The notes: generated by a model from the sequence alone, not told the origin. Counted from the first letter of the stretch, positions 33,735 to 42,900 are shown. The stretch: DNA of 64,000 nt from Panacagrimonas sp965216845 (GCA_965216845.1 OZ244200.1:2976001-3040000), one strand, 5' to 3'. Program-made: numbers and translations.

Positions 33735-35815
33735 CAGAGCTGCTTGCCGCCGGCCGCGAAATCAGGCGGCAACACCAGCGGTTTGGGCCGATCCTGACCC
33801 AGCGCACGCGGCTCCGGCGGTGGCGGGAACAAGATGTCGCGCCACCGTCGCGGCAAGGGAATCGATTGCACCATGCGTTGGCGCAAGCCGTAAAACTTGC
33901 GATCGATCTGATCCTGGGCCACGGTCAGCGGCAGCCGCAAGACGGTCCGCAACACATCCCCCAACATCTGACGACCGCTGGTTTTGTCATACAAGGCGCC
34001 AAAACTGCCGGCGGCGGCAAACAGCGCGCGCGACAAGTGCAGATAGTCCCGCCGCAACACCAAGCCGGCCTGCTGGGTATTGGACATCAGTTGCAACACC
34101 GTTTGCCCGCGCCGGTGCAGGCCCGCGATGCCGCCGCGCTTGAGTTCGAATACGAAATTGACGCGTGTAAGCGGGGTCACCCCCTTCTTCAGCAGCGTGT
34201 CATCCAGGGTCGCTTTGATCTGAGCCCAGTTGCGCTGGTTTTCTTCGGGCTTGGTGGACATGGCCACCAGCGTGTCGGTGAGCACCGCCGTGTCTGCAAC
34301 GATGGCGCCCGCCAGATAATCCCAGACCGCGCCCCATTTGCCGTCCAGGCTGACCACGTTGCCCCAGTCGATCAGGTGCAGCGCGCCATCCGAGCCGATC
34401 ATCACATTGCCCGGATGCAGGTCGCCGTGCAGTTCGTTGTGCTTGAAGATGTGATACAGCACCGTGAACAGCAGGCGCTCGCCAATCTGCACCTGGAAAC
34501 GACGACGCTCGCGGCGTTTCATCCGCGACATGGCGCGCGTCAGACTCTCGGCGTCCGCCAGATATTCCATTTCCAGAATGCGGCGCGAATGCCCATACAG
34601 CTGCGGCACATGCCATTGACGCGACCCGATGCTGCGCTGGTAGAACCGCAAATGGTTTTGCGCCTCGGCCTCAAAATCCAGCTCCTCGACAAAGCCGGCG
34701 ACAAATTCGTCCACCTGCTCATGCAGCGCGCGCAAGAACGGCGTCAGCTTGCCGTGCGGCGCCCAGTACTGGCTCGACATGATGGCCAGGCCGATCACCA
34801 TTTTTCCGATGGTGAACTCGCGGTCGATATTGTGGCGCCCAACCTTGATCACCACCGGCTTGAGCACCTCGCGGCCGCCTTCCAGGAACGGTTTCTTGGC
34901 AAAATAAACGCTGCCGATGGAGCCGGATTTCACCGGCTTGCTGGCATCGAACTCCAGAAACAGCTGGTGTGGCAATTTGCCATAGCACTCGAGGAACGCG
35001 GCGTTGACTTCGTCGGCGTCCATGGGCGAGACGTCTTCATGAAATACCGCCAGTTCGCGCGCGATCTCCTCGGGCAAGACGTCGGCGTTGGCCGCCGCAA
35101 CCTGCGCCATCTTGACGAAGAACGGCCCGAACTCGCGCACCATGGCGGCGATGATTTTCGCCTGCGCGGAAAAGTCTTTCGGATCGGCCTGAAAGAAGGG
35201 TTTGATGTAGCGCAGCGCCTTGATCTGGCGCCGCAATATCACCAAATCCTGGCGCACCAAGGCGGCGCGACGCATGATTTCCTTGAGCTGCCACTCGTTG
35301 AAGCGGCGGCCGGCCTTGAGGATGTTGACCACCTCGACCAGCAGCGGCTCGTAGGTGCGAACCACCAGCCGCACCATGTCGAAGCTCAGCTCCCCCAGCC
35401 CCTTGAGCTCCGGAGCGGAAAACAGCTCGTCAAAGAACTGCCAGAACTCGTCCACCAATGCCTCGGGGACCACCACCGGGCTTCGGCTGAGCACCTGATC
35501 CACCAGATAACGGATCAACTCCTCGGTGGACTGCTCGTTGGGAATCAAGCGACGCTTGCGCAAATACGTGGTCAAACGGCCTGACGAGTGCATCAAGGGG
35601 TGCCGGTAAAACCCCTTGAAGGCCACATCGATGACCTCCGACAACTCTTCACGTGTAACATCAGATTCTGAGCCCAGTATTTTGAATAAAGGGCGAAATC
35701 CTCGTGTAATGTAGTAGGTCGACACGGAGACACGACCGATCTCGCGCAACAACCCGCCACCTTGGCCGGGCTGCTTGGGGTCAGGAGCTTGCGGAGTTAC
35801 GGTAGCGTCAACCAA
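33734..35815 (-). CDS. AarF/ABC1/UbiB-family kinase-like protein, divergent
   Basis: A 693-residue member of the ABC1/UbiB atypical kinase superfamily. Catalytic core elements are intact: ATP-site lysine in VVIKVGR (near 318), the acidic pair in EELDFEAEAQN, catalytic loop HGDLHPGNVM (about 462-471). Three hallmark motifs are altered: KxGQ reads KMAQ (near 235), the Ala-rich nucleotide loop reads KSGSIGSVYFA (near 300, glycine-rich as in ordinary kinases), and the DFG equivalent is DWG. An N-terminal extension of about 200 helical residues and a C-terminal extension flank the core, so it is not the ubiquinone-biosynthesis UbiB. It sits between ribA and pyrD with overlaps on both sides. Confidence 0.85.
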   Translation of the reverse strand: MVDATVTPQAPDPKQPGQGGGLLREIGRVSVSTYYITRGFRPLFKILGSESDVTREELSEVIDVAFKGFYRHPLMHSSGRLTTYLRKRRLIPNEQSTEELIRYLVDQVLSRSPVVVPEALVDEFWQFFDELFSAPELKGLGELSFDMVRLVVRTYEPLLVEVVNILKAGRRFNEWQLKEIMRRAALVRQDLVILRRQIKALRYIKPFFQADPKDFSAQAKIIAAMVREFGPFFVKMAQVAAANADVLPEEIARELAVFHEDVSPMDADEVNAAFLECYGKLPHQLFLEFDASKPVKSGSIGSVYFAKKPFLEGGREVLKPVVIKVGRHNIDREFTIGKMVIGLAIMSSQYWAPHGKLTPFLRALHEQVDEFVAGFVEELDFEAEAQNHLRFYQRSIGSRQWHVPQLYGHSRRILEMEYLADAESLTRAMSRMKRRERRRFQVQIGERLLFTVLYHIFKHNELHGDLHPGNVMIGSDGALHLIDWGNVVSLDGKWGAVWDYLAGAIVADTAVLTDTLVAMSTKPEENQRNWAQIKATLDDTLLKKGVTPLTRVNFVFELKRGGIAGLHRRGQTVLQLMSNTQQAGLVLRRDYLHLSRALFAAAGSFGALYDKTSGRQMLGDVLRTVLRLPLTVAQDQIDRKFYGLRQRMVQSIPLPRRWRDILFPPPPEPRALGQDRPKPLVLPPDFAAGGKQL

Positions 35816-36384
35816 TGGCCCAACTTATCCGCCTTGGCGCGCAAATAAGCCTCGTTGTGGGGATTCAGGCCGCTTTCCAACGCAATACGCTGCGCCACCT
35901 CGATGCCATCCCGGCTCAAGGCATCGAGCTTGCGCGGGTTGTTCGTCATCAATCGAATGCGCTTGAGTCCCAGTTTGTGCAGCAGCTCCACCGCCAGATC
36001 GTATTCGCGCGCATCCGCCGGAAATCCAAGCTGATGGTTGGCCTCGACCGTATCCGCACCCTGGTCCTGAATGCCGTAGGCGCGAATCTTGTTGCCCAGG
36101 CCGATGCCGCGACCTTCCTGACGCAGGTAAAGCACCGCGCCGCAACCCGCCGCAGCGATGCGCTCCATTGCCTGTCGCAACTGAAATCCGCAGTCGCAAC
36201 GCAGCGAGTACAGCGCATCCCCGGTCAGGCATTCGGAATGCACGCGAATCAGCGGCGCATCCTCGGCGTTGAGATCGCCCAGCGCCAGAACCGCGTGTTC
36301 CTTGCCATCCGGCGCAAGGAAAACCTGCACGGAGAATTCGGCGAACGGAGTCGGCAGGCGAGCCTGGGCGGAGAATTCAAGCAT
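35797..36384 (-). CDS. ribA: GTP cyclohydrolase II
   Basis: First step of riboflavin synthesis: hydrolysis of GTP to the diaminopyrimidine phosphate, formate and pyrophosphate; 195 residues (E. coli 196). Zinc cysteines in HSECLTGDALYSLRCDCG, GTP/catalytic block RQEGRGIGLGNKIRAYGIQ, and TNNPRKLDAL near the C-terminus. The ATG at 36384 gives the family-length protein; the frame opens 14 codons earlier. It overlaps the start of the AarF-like gene by 19 bp. No ribB domain is fused. Confidence 0.95.
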   Translation of the reverse strand: MLEFSAQARLPTPFAEFSVQVFLAPDGKEHAVLALGDLNAEDAPLIRVHSECLTGDALYSLRCDCGFQLRQAMERIAAAGCGAVLYLRQEGRGIGLGNKIRAYGIQDQGADTVEANHQLGFPADAREYDLAVELLHKLGLKRIRLMTNNPRKLDALSRDGIEVAQRIALESGLNPHNEAYLRAKADKLGHWLTLP

Positions 36385-36398
36385 TGGGCTGGAACAGA

Positions 36399-37805
36399 TT
36401 ATTGACCGACAAAGTTCTGACCACAAACACGTAAGGTCTGGCCGTTGAATCCGGCGGATAATGGTGAACAGAAAAAGGTCACCGCCTCGGCGATATCGAT
36501 CGGCGTTCCGCCTTGCGAAAGTGCATTCAAACGTCTGCCAACTTCACGTGGCACGGTGGGCATTGCGGCGGTCATGTTCGTTTCGATGAATCCGGGAGCG
36601 ACGGCGTTGATGGCGCCGCCGGATTCAGTCATCCGCGGCGCAAGCGCTTCAGCATAGCCGATGACGCCGGCCTTGGTGGCGCCATAGTTGGTCTGGCCGG
36701 CATTTCCGGCGATGCCGCCAATCGAGGAAATGCACACGATGCGCGCGCCATCGCGCAGTCCGCCCTGCAGTAACTGGTCGTTGATGCGAACGATGGCGCC
36801 CAGGTTGATGTCCAGCACCATGTCCCACAGATGCGGCGCCATGTTGCGCAGCATTTTGTCGCGCGTCACACCGGCGTTGTGAACCACGATGTCCAGTTCC
36901 CCGGCCTCGTCACGAATTCTGCTGCTGGCATCCTGCGCGGTCACATCCAGCGCCAGACCAGTCCCGCCGATGGCCGCCAGGGTCGAGCCCAAGGCGCCTT
37001 CTTCCTGCGGCCGATCAACACCGATCACCTGCGCGCCCTCGCGCGCCAAGGTCTGCGCGATGGCCGCCCCGATACCGCGCGCGGCACCGGTCACCAACGC
37101 GCGCTTGCCTTCCAGGGAATGGCAAAAGGTGGACACGGCCTCGGCGCTGCCGGCGTCCAGACGCAACACCTGACCACAGACGAATGCCGAATGCTCGGTC
37201 AGCAGAAAACGCAGGGCACCGGCCAGATGTTGCTCCGCACCAGGAACAACCTCGATCAGATTGGCGGTCGCGCCCTTGCCGCCCACTTCCTTGCCCAGCG
37301 AACGGACGAAACCACGCACCGCACTGCTGGCCGCGCGTGCCGAGACCTCGGTGAGCGTATCCGCTGCCTGCGTGATGAGCAGCACGCGCCCATTCGTTGC
37401 CAGGGCTCGCAAACGTGGATTGAGAAAGTCATACAAGACGCGCAAATCAGCCGCCGATGCTACTCCGCTGACATCGGCGATCAACAGTCCACACTCCATT
37501 TTTTCTCCGCTGGGCTCGGCCTTTAGCGAGACACCGCACGCCGCCGCAGCCGACTTGATCGCCGACAGTCCGGTTGGGTCCGGAGTGACGTAAACATCGG
37601 CGCCAGCGGCATCCAGCGCCTGCAACAAGGCGGGTGCGAAGCGTGGTCTGGCGCTGGCCGCCAACAACGCCGGCCTGGACGCCAGCGGTGTCTGCGCAAA
37701 GCCCTGAGTGGCGCGCACCAAGCGAGGCGGCTTCGGCAAGCCCAGCAAACCCGAGAGCTGCCCGCCCCAGGTCGAATGTGAAAACTTCAGATAACGGTCT
37801 GTCAT
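36399..37805 (-). CDS. Long-form 3-oxoacyl-ACP reductase (FabG, high molecular weight type)
   Basis: A 468-residue short-chain dehydrogenase. The C-terminal half (about 230-468) is a full NAD(P)-binding SDR: GxxxGxG in VTGAARGIGAAIA, the NNAG equivalent VHNAGVT, and catalytic Ser-Tyr-Lys in CISSIGG and NYGATKAG. The N-terminal half (about 40-225) is a degenerate Rossmann/flavodoxin-like domain without the glycine motif. This two-domain arrangement matches high-molecular-weight FabG proteins that reduce 3-oxoacyl-CoA or -ACP. It ends 14 bp before ribA. Divergent from the secreted protein gene at 37999. Confidence 0.88.
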   Translation of the reverse strand: MTDRYLKFSHSTWGGQLSGLLGLPKPPRLVRATQGFAQTPLASRPALLAASARPRFAPALLQALDAAGADVYVTPDPTGLSAIKSAAAACGVSLKAEPSGEKMECGLLIADVSGVASAADLRVLYDFLNPRLRALATNGRVLLITQAADTLTEVSARAASSAVRGFVRSLGKEVGGKGATANLIEVVPGAEQHLAGALRFLLTEHSAFVCGQVLRLDAGSAEAVSTFCHSLEGKRALVTGAARGIGAAIAQTLAREGAQVIGVDRPQEEGALGSTLAAIGGTGLALDVTAQDASSRIRDEAGELDIVVHNAGVTRDKMLRNMAPHLWDMVLDINLGAIVRINDQLLQGGLRDGARIVCISSIGGIAGNAGQTNYGATKAGVIGYAEALAPRMTESGGAINAVAPGFIETNMTAAMPTVPREVGRRLNALSQGGTPIDIAEAVTFFCSPLSAGFNGQTLRVCGQNFVGQ

Positions 37806-37843
37806 GGTGACTTCGGATGTCTTGCTTTGAAATTGATCTGACT

Positions 37844-37852
37844 TGCTATTAT
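37844..37852 (+). promoter_or_regulatory. Extended -10 element in the fabG/37999 intergenic region
   Basis: TGCTATTAT matches an extended -10 (TGn followed by TATTAT). A TTGAAA 14 nt upstream is too close for an ordinary -35. It could drive the secreted-protein gene at 37999, giving a leader of about 140 nt. Confidence 0.35.
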
Positions 37853-37998
37853 CCGGCCCGCCTGACGGCGTTCACAGCGCCGGAGCGACAAACCAGCCGG
37901 ATTACAGGGTCCATCCCGTGTTTCTCCGCTTCTGGCAGTGCGCTATGCTGCAAACCGGCATCAGAATCAGCAACAAACAATACAATCGGGAGAACAGC

Positions 37999-39066
37999 AT
38001 GACCGGCAGGGCACTGACCGTTGCGCTTTGCGCAGTAACGGTAACACTGGCGACCTATCACGGCTTGAACTTTTTCATGCCAATGCAGGCGCACCAAGAA
38101 TCCAGACTGGAAGGCCCCACCGTAGAAAGTATTTATGCCGGGTCGGTCGGCTTTGTCCCCGCGGCAAGCAGCGTGATTGTCGCCGTTGCCGAGGGCGCGG
38201 CGGCAACGGCTGAGACCGCCGACGTCGACCCGAACGCCGACCCGAGCGCAGATGTGCCGGAAACACCGTGCTCGATCTTGCGTCGCCGGATCGTGGCCAG
38301 CGCAGGCGGTTCGGCAACGGCCATTCCGGCAAGCGCAAGTGCCGACGGTGCAGTTGCCGCCGCCGATGCAGGCGCTGCAAGTGCCGACGAGCCGGCAACG
38401 GACAGCGGTGAGATCGATCTGAGCTCATGCCCCATCCTCATGGCCAAGGCAAAAGCCGAAGCCAGCGACGGTCAGGCCGCCAGCGATGACGGCACGGACC
38501 TGGATATGGACACTGATATGGAAGTCGAGCGCCAGACCGAGCCGGCACCGGAACCCGAGGTGACGGCGGCGCCAGAAGTGGCTGCGCCCCCCGAAGCGGC
38601 GCCAGCAGTGACCGCGGCTCCCGAAGCCGCGCCGGCGCAAACCGCCACCGTCGCGCCGGCGCCGCCACCGGTCGACACCGCGGCGTTGCGTGAGGCCGCC
38701 GAACGGGCTGCCAAGCGTCGCGCCGACCCGCCCGAAGACGCGCAACGACCCTGGTGGCCGCAAACGCGCAAGCCCGACCAATTGAACCTGGTATTCGCCG
38801 GCAAGGCCGCCTTCTCCGAAGCCATCGTATTGCTGTTTGACGGCGACTTTGCCGACGCCCAAAGCGCCAATGCCCACATCAGCGTGGTCGACGAAGAGGG
38901 GCATTCGGCCCAGGGCAAGTGGGTGGTGCCCGGCAAGAACAAGAAAATGCTGGCCTTCCAGGCGCCAACCACCGGTCGATATGAAATCACGGTCGGGGCC
39001 GAACTCACCGACGCCAACGGTCGCAGCCTTGGAGAAGCCCTGACAGGCCCGGTTTACGTCCACTAG
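37999..39066 (+). CDS. Ala/Pro-rich exported protein with C-terminal Ig-like domain, unknown
   Basis: A 355-residue protein starting after GGGAG (7-nt spacing) with a single hydrophobic N-terminal segment (ALTVALCAVTVTLATYHGLN) that acts as signal or anchor. The middle (about 55-255) is low-complexity Ala/Glu/Pro/Asp, containing two similar islands, TPCSILRRRIVAS and SSCPILMAKAKAE, each with one cysteine. The last 105 residues form a compact beta domain (LNLVFAGKAAFSEAIVLLFD, HISVVDEEGHSAQGKWVVPG, GRYEITVGAELTDANGRSLG) resembling bacterial Ig-like domains. No known function. A strong terminator follows. It is probably attached to the inner membrane with a disordered periplasmic spacer. Confidence 0.7.
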   Translation: MTGRALTVALCAVTVTLATYHGLNFFMPMQAHQESRLEGPTVESIYAGSVGFVPAASSVIVAVAEGAAATAETADVDPNADPSADVPETPCSILRRRIVASAGGSATAIPASASADGAVAAADAGAASADEPATDSGEIDLSSCPILMAKAKAEASDGQAASDDGTDLDMDTDMEVERQTEPAPEPEVTAAPEVAAPPEAAPAVTAAPEAAPAQTATVAPAPPPVDTAALREAAERAAKRRADPPEDAQRPWWPQTRKPDQLNLVFAGKAAFSEAIVLLFDGDFADAQSANAHISVVDEEGHSAQGKWVVPGKNKKMLAFQAPTTGRYEITVGAELTDANGRSLGEALTGPVYVH

Positions 39067-39089
39067 TCGCCGCGCCAACGCCAATGATC

Positions 39090-39128
39090 AGCGCTCGGTG
39101 TCGTACAGGCACCGGGCGCTTTTTCTTT
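39090..39128 (+). terminator. Strong intrinsic terminator
   Basis: AGCGCTCGGTG pairs with CACCGGGCGCT (11 bp, one G-T wobble, 9-nt loop), followed by TTTTCTTT. It lies 24 bp after the exported-protein stop, so the M48 protease gene downstream needs its own promoter. Confidence 0.92.
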
Positions 39129-39210
39129 GCCGGACCGGGCGCGGCTGAACCATGTTCGGCCCCGGCGTTCCAAGCAGCGTAAACTGCTGACCCTGGCTGC
39201 CCGGACCACC

Positions 39211-40722
39211 ATGCCTCGCCCTTTTTCAACTTTGCTTGTTGCCGCGCTGATTGCGTTGACTTCGGTCCAGAACAGCCGCGCGGCCGAGTCGGTCGCCACG
39301 CAACCGCTGCCAAGCCGGGCGCCGGTCGCCATTGACCTGCCAGTAATGGGCGAACCGGCGGACACCGCGCTGTCGCCAGCGCAGGAAGCGCAGATCGGCG
39401 CGCGGATCGTCGGCCAGTTCTACCAGTACGAATATGTGCTGGAGGACGCGCAGATCACCGAATATCTGCAAAAGCTCGGCTGGAAGCTGGCCGCAGCCAG
39501 CGGTACCAACCCGCCGCACCTGCGCTTTTTCATGGTCAAGGACCGTCGCATCAACGCCTTCGCCCTGCCCGGCGGTTACATGGGTTTCAATGCCGGCCTG
39601 ATCACCGCCGCCAGCAGCGAGAGCGAATTGGCGGGTGTGTTCGCCCACGAGTTGGCGCACGTCACCCAACGTCACATCGCACGCAGCGCCAATGCGTCCG
39701 GCGGCGTCACCAGCTTCGCCACCTGGCTGGCGGTTCTGGCGGCCATCATCGCCGGTTCCGGTGACTCCGATGTGGTCCTGGGCGCATTGGCGCTGGGCCA
39801 GGCCAGCGAGTATCAGCGGCAGGTCAATTTCACTCGCGCCAACGAGCTGGAGGCGGATCGACTCGGCATCCGCACCCTGTCCGCGGCGGGCTTCGACACC
39901 CAGGGCATGGCCAGCTTCTTCCAGCGGCTGGAACAACAAAGTCGACTTTACGGATCGGGCGTCCCCGAGTTCCTGCGTACCCACCCGGTCAACACCACGC
40001 GGATCGCCGAAGCGCGCAGCCGAGCAGCTGGATTGCCCAGACATGAAGTGGACAGTTCCCTGGAATTCAAGCTGATCCGCGCACGAACGCAGGTGCTGGC
40101 GGCGCGCAAGCCCAGCGACGCGGTACAAACCTTCGGCGCGCTGATTCAGGCCGGTCAGAACACGCTGGAACATCAGTACGGACTGGCGCTGGCGTTTCAC
40201 AGTCTGGGGCAAAACGCGCGCGCCGCCGAGACGCTGCAAGACGCATTGAAAGGCCATCCACGCCAGCCCAGTTTGAACCTGCTGCAAGCGGCCATCGATT
40301 TTCAGCTTGAAGGGCATCAGGTGGGCCTGAGCCGCTACGCTCGGATCCTGCGCCACCACCCCAGGCATGCGCCGGCGATTCTGGAATACGCACGCGCGCT
40401 GATTACGGCGGACCGGTCCGAAGACGCACGTCAGCTGTTGTTGTCACACGAACAGGCTCTGGGCACGCACCTGGAAACCTACCGCCTGCTGTCGCAAGCG
40501 GCCCGCGATGTGGGTAACAAGGCCGAAGCCAGCTATCAAATGGCGAACTTTCTGTTCAAGCGCGGGGATGCCGGTGGCGCCCTGTCGCAGCTGGACGCCG
40601 GACTACGGCTCGCCGATCTCGGCGACCAGGATCGGGCACGCCTGAGCGCGCGGCGCGCCGAAGTCCGCCAGGCCTTGCCGGAAGACTGGCGACCCGAACG
40701 CCAACAGGTGCGACGCCGCTGA
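39211..40722 (+). CDS. bepA: Periplasmic M48-family metalloprotease with TPR domain (BepA-like)
   Basis: A zinc protease of 503 residues with signal peptide (MPRPFSTLLVAALIALTSV, cleavage near SRAAES). HELAH at 146-150 plus a downstream ELEADRLGI supply the zinc ligands of the M48 family. A TPR-like helical region occupies about 300-490 (VQTFGALIQAGQNTLEHQYG, AAETLQDALKGHPRQPSLNL). This combination matches BepA/YfgC, which degrades or chaperones misfolded LptD/BAM clients. ATG 39211 was chosen for the signal peptide; the open frame extends 28 codons into the terminator region. The symbol is by architecture, with moderate certainty. Confidence 0.87.
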   Translation: MPRPFSTLLVAALIALTSVQNSRAAESVATQPLPSRAPVAIDLPVMGEPADTALSPAQEAQIGARIVGQFYQYEYVLEDAQITEYLQKLGWKLAAASGTNPPHLRFFMVKDRRINAFALPGGYMGFNAGLITAASSESELAGVFAHELAHVTQRHIARSANASGGVTSFATWLAVLAAIIAGSGDSDVVLGALALGQASEYQRQVNFTRANELEADRLGIRTLSAAGFDTQGMASFFQRLEQQSRLYGSGVPEFLRTHPVNTTRIAEARSRAAGLPRHEVDSSLEFKLIRARTQVLAARKPSDAVQTFGALIQAGQNTLEHQYGLALAFHSLGQNARAAETLQDALKGHPRQPSLNLLQAAIDFQLEGHQVGLSRYARILRHHPRHAPAILEYARALITADRSEDARQLLLSHEQALGTHLETYRLLSQAARDVGNKAEASYQMANFLFKRGDAGGALSQLDAGLRLADLGDQDRARLSARRAEVRQALPEDWRPERQQVRRR

Positions 40723-40736
40723 CGGAAAGTCGGGAT

Positions 40737-41531
40737 CTAGGCCGCTTCGGCTTTCAACAGCGCGTTGATTTGTGGGAGCGCTTCGGCGGCGCGCATTTTC
40801 AGCCGGTGCTGAACCAGGTCTGACACGTCCGAGTCGCCGGGATTGATCTCCACCGTCGGCACCCCTGCGCGTGCCGCATTCTCGACCGGGCCGGAAATAT
40901 AGGGAAACACGCTGGTGGTGCCGATACTCATCACCAGATCCAGCGGCGCACTCAAACAGGCTTGCAGGCGCGTCACCGCCGGCGTCGGCAGCATTTCACC
41001 AAACAACACCACATCCGGGCGCACCATGCCGCAACAGTGATCGCAAATCGGCGGCGGGCGCAGCGCCGCATAGTCCTGCACCCGCCACCGGCGCTGACAG
41101 GCCACGCAATACAGCTGGCGAAAGCTGCCATGGATTTCGATGACATCAGGCTGCCCGGCGTCCAGGTGGAAACCATCAATGTTCTGCGTCAACACCGTGA
41201 AGCGCTCAAACCGTGGCGCCAACTGCGCCAACGCCTGGTGCGCGGCATTGAAACCAGCACCGCGACAGGCCTGCTCCACCTGCGACAAATATTTCCAGGT
41301 CAACTCGGGTCGGCGCAGCATCATTTCCCCGGACAGGGCCACTTCAATCGGAACGTCGTCCTCGGTCTGACCCGATTCATACAGTCCACCGATGCCGCGG
41401 TAAGTGGGCAGGCCGGAGTCGGCGGAAATCCCGGCGCCGGTAATCACCAGCACGCGACGCGCCGACCGCAAGGCCGCCACCACCGCTTGCAGCACCGTCT
41501 GCTGACGCCCGTCGTCGGCCCGCATCTGCAT
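40737..41531 (-). CDS. Sir2-family NAD-dependent protein deacylase
   Basis: Sirtuin of about 264 residues. NAD-binding GAGISADSGLPTYRG, catalytic region TQNIDGFH and substrate-channel His in EIHGSFRQLYC, zinc cysteines CVACQRRW and CDHCCG, then FGEMLP and SIGTTSVFPYISGP. The start is uncertain: ATG codons at 41531 and 41525, another at 41582 and a TTG at 41591 are all in frame, and the conserved part starts only near LQAVVAALRSARRVLVITG. Physiological targets are unknown; CobB-like desuccinylase activity is possible but the diagnostic Tyr/Arg pair was not identified. It converges with bepA. Confidence 0.9.
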   Translation of the reverse strand: MQMRADDGRQQTVLQAVVAALRSARRVLVITGAGISADSGLPTYRGIGGLYESGQTEDDVPIEVALSGEMMLRRPELTWKYLSQVEQACRGAGFNAAHQALAQLAPRFERFTVLTQNIDGFHLDAGQPDVIEIHGSFRQLYCVACQRRWRVQDYAALRPPPICDHCCGMVRPDVVLFGEMLPTPAVTRLQACLSAPLDLVMSIGTTSVFPYISGPVENAARAGVPTVEINPGDSDVSDLVQHRLKMRAAEALPQINALLKAEAA

Positions 41532-41580
41532 CAACTCGCCCGCCCCGTCATAATTTTCCACCACAGCACCGATCACAACC

Positions 41581-41784
41581 ATGCCACGCAAGCCCGCTCA
41601 CGAACAGGTTCACACGCCCAACGCCCTGCAAGCCTCTGCATTCGAGCGCTTTGCGCGACCCGGGGATGAGGCGGTGCCGATCACCGACCTTGCCAGGTCC
41701 GCGTGGCGCGACAGGGCCGCGCTGGCGCGCAAGCCGATGAACTTTCTCGTCTGGCGCAGTCTTTCTGACACCATTTTCGTTTGA
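41581..41784 (+). CDS. Possible small protein between sirtuin and membrane fusion protein
   Basis: A 67-codon frame starting at ATG with no visible Shine-Dalgarno. The product is basic and contains no recognisable motif. It overlaps the potential longer start of the sirtuin. The stretch 41592-41802 otherwise shows nothing. It may be spurious. Confidence 0.2.
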   Translation: MPRKPAHEQVHTPNALQASAFERFARPGDEAVPITDLARSAWRDRAALARKPMNFLVWRSLSDTIFV

Positions 41785-41802
41785 CGCCAGCCGGATCGCG
41801 CC

Positions 41803-42900
41803 TTGCTCACCTCGCACATTCCAATCGCGCTCATGCTGACGTGCCTGACCGCCTTGCTGTCAGCCTGCAGCCAGAATTCTCATTCAGCCATCGACGCGGC
41901 GAACCAGCCAACCGCCGTGCCGGTGGCGTTGCAGCTGGCCACGCCGCAAACCTGGAAAGAGGAATTGCAGGCCGTCGGTTCGCTACAGGCCGAGGAGTCG
42001 GTCACCATCAGCACCGAGATCGCCGGACGTATCGCAAGGATCGATTTTGTCGAAGGCGAGCCGGCAAGGGCTGGTCAGCAACTGATCCAGCTCGATGATG
42101 CGGTCCATCGGGCGCAATTCGAGCAGGCCCAGGCGAACCTGCGCCTGTCACGCCGAAACGCACAGCGCGCCGAGGAGCTGGCGCAACGCAACCTCATTTC
42201 CGCCGGAGAGCGTGATCAGGCCCGCGCGCAACTGGCGTTGGATCGCGCACGTCTGGCCCTGGCCGAGGCGCAACTGAAAAAGACCCGAATCACGGCACCG
42301 TTCGATGGCATGCTCGGCCTGCGTCAGGTCGGCCCTGGCGACTACATCGAAGCCGGCAAGGCGCTGGTCACGCTCGACGCGGTGGCGCGCATGAAAGTGG
42401 AGTTCGAAACGCCCGAGCGTTATCTGGGTCAACTCAAGGCCGGTCAGACGATCAACGTTGCGCTGGACGCCTTTCCCGGTCAGTCGTTTCAGGGACAAAC
42501 CTATGCCGTGGATTCGCGCGTGAATCCACAAACCCGCGCCATCACGGTGCGAGCCTGGCTTGACAACCCCCAAGCCAGACTCAAACCCGGACAGTTCGCG
42601 CGCATCCGCATACTGATCAATGAACGGCCCAAGGCCATTGTGATCCCCGAGCAAGCGCTCATCGCCCGCGGCGAACGCGCCTTTGTTTACGTGGTCGCCG
42701 ATGACAAGGCAGAGTTGCGGCAAGTTCGCCTGGGCGGACGAAAGCCGGGTTGGGTGGAAATTTCCGATGGCCTTGATGCCGGAGAACCCTTCGTCACCTC
42801 CGGCATTCAACGTCTCGGCCCCGGCACGCCGGTGCGTCTTGCCGATGACGCCGATCAAGCGCCGGTCGCACTTGACGAACACCCAGCGCCATATCACTGA
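41803..42900 (+). CDS. RND-type efflux membrane fusion lipoprotein, without its pump
   Basis: Periplasmic adaptor of the HlyD/AcrA family, 365 residues. N-terminal lipobox LLSAC (residue 22 with a TTG start at 41803; an ATG at 41833 gives a very short signal). The half-lipoyl domain (SVTISTEIAGRIARIDFVEG), coiled-coil hairpin (RAQFEQAQANLRLSRRNAQR), the matching lipoyl half (TRITAPFDGMLGLRQVGPGD) and beta-barrel (VNPQTRAITVRAWLDN) are all present. It resembles MexC/MexH-type adaptors. The gene normally precedes an RND pump; here it is followed within 105 bp by a converging universal stress gene and no pump is anywhere in the window. Confidence 0.88.
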   Translation: MLTSHIPIALMLTCLTALLSACSQNSHSAIDAANQPTAVPVALQLATPQTWKEELQAVGSLQAEESVTISTEIAGRIARIDFVEGEPARAGQQLIQLDDAVHRAQFEQAQANLRLSRRNAQRAEELAQRNLISAGERDQARAQLALDRARLALAEAQLKKTRITAPFDGMLGLRQVGPGDYIEAGKALVTLDAVARMKVEFETPERYLGQLKAGQTINVALDAFPGQSFQGQTYAVDSRVNPQTRAITVRAWLDNPQARLKPGQFARIRILINERPKAIVIPEQALIARGERAFVYVVADDKAELRQVRLGGRKPGWVEISDGLDAGEPFVTSGIQRLGPGTPVRLADDADQAPVALDEHPAPYH

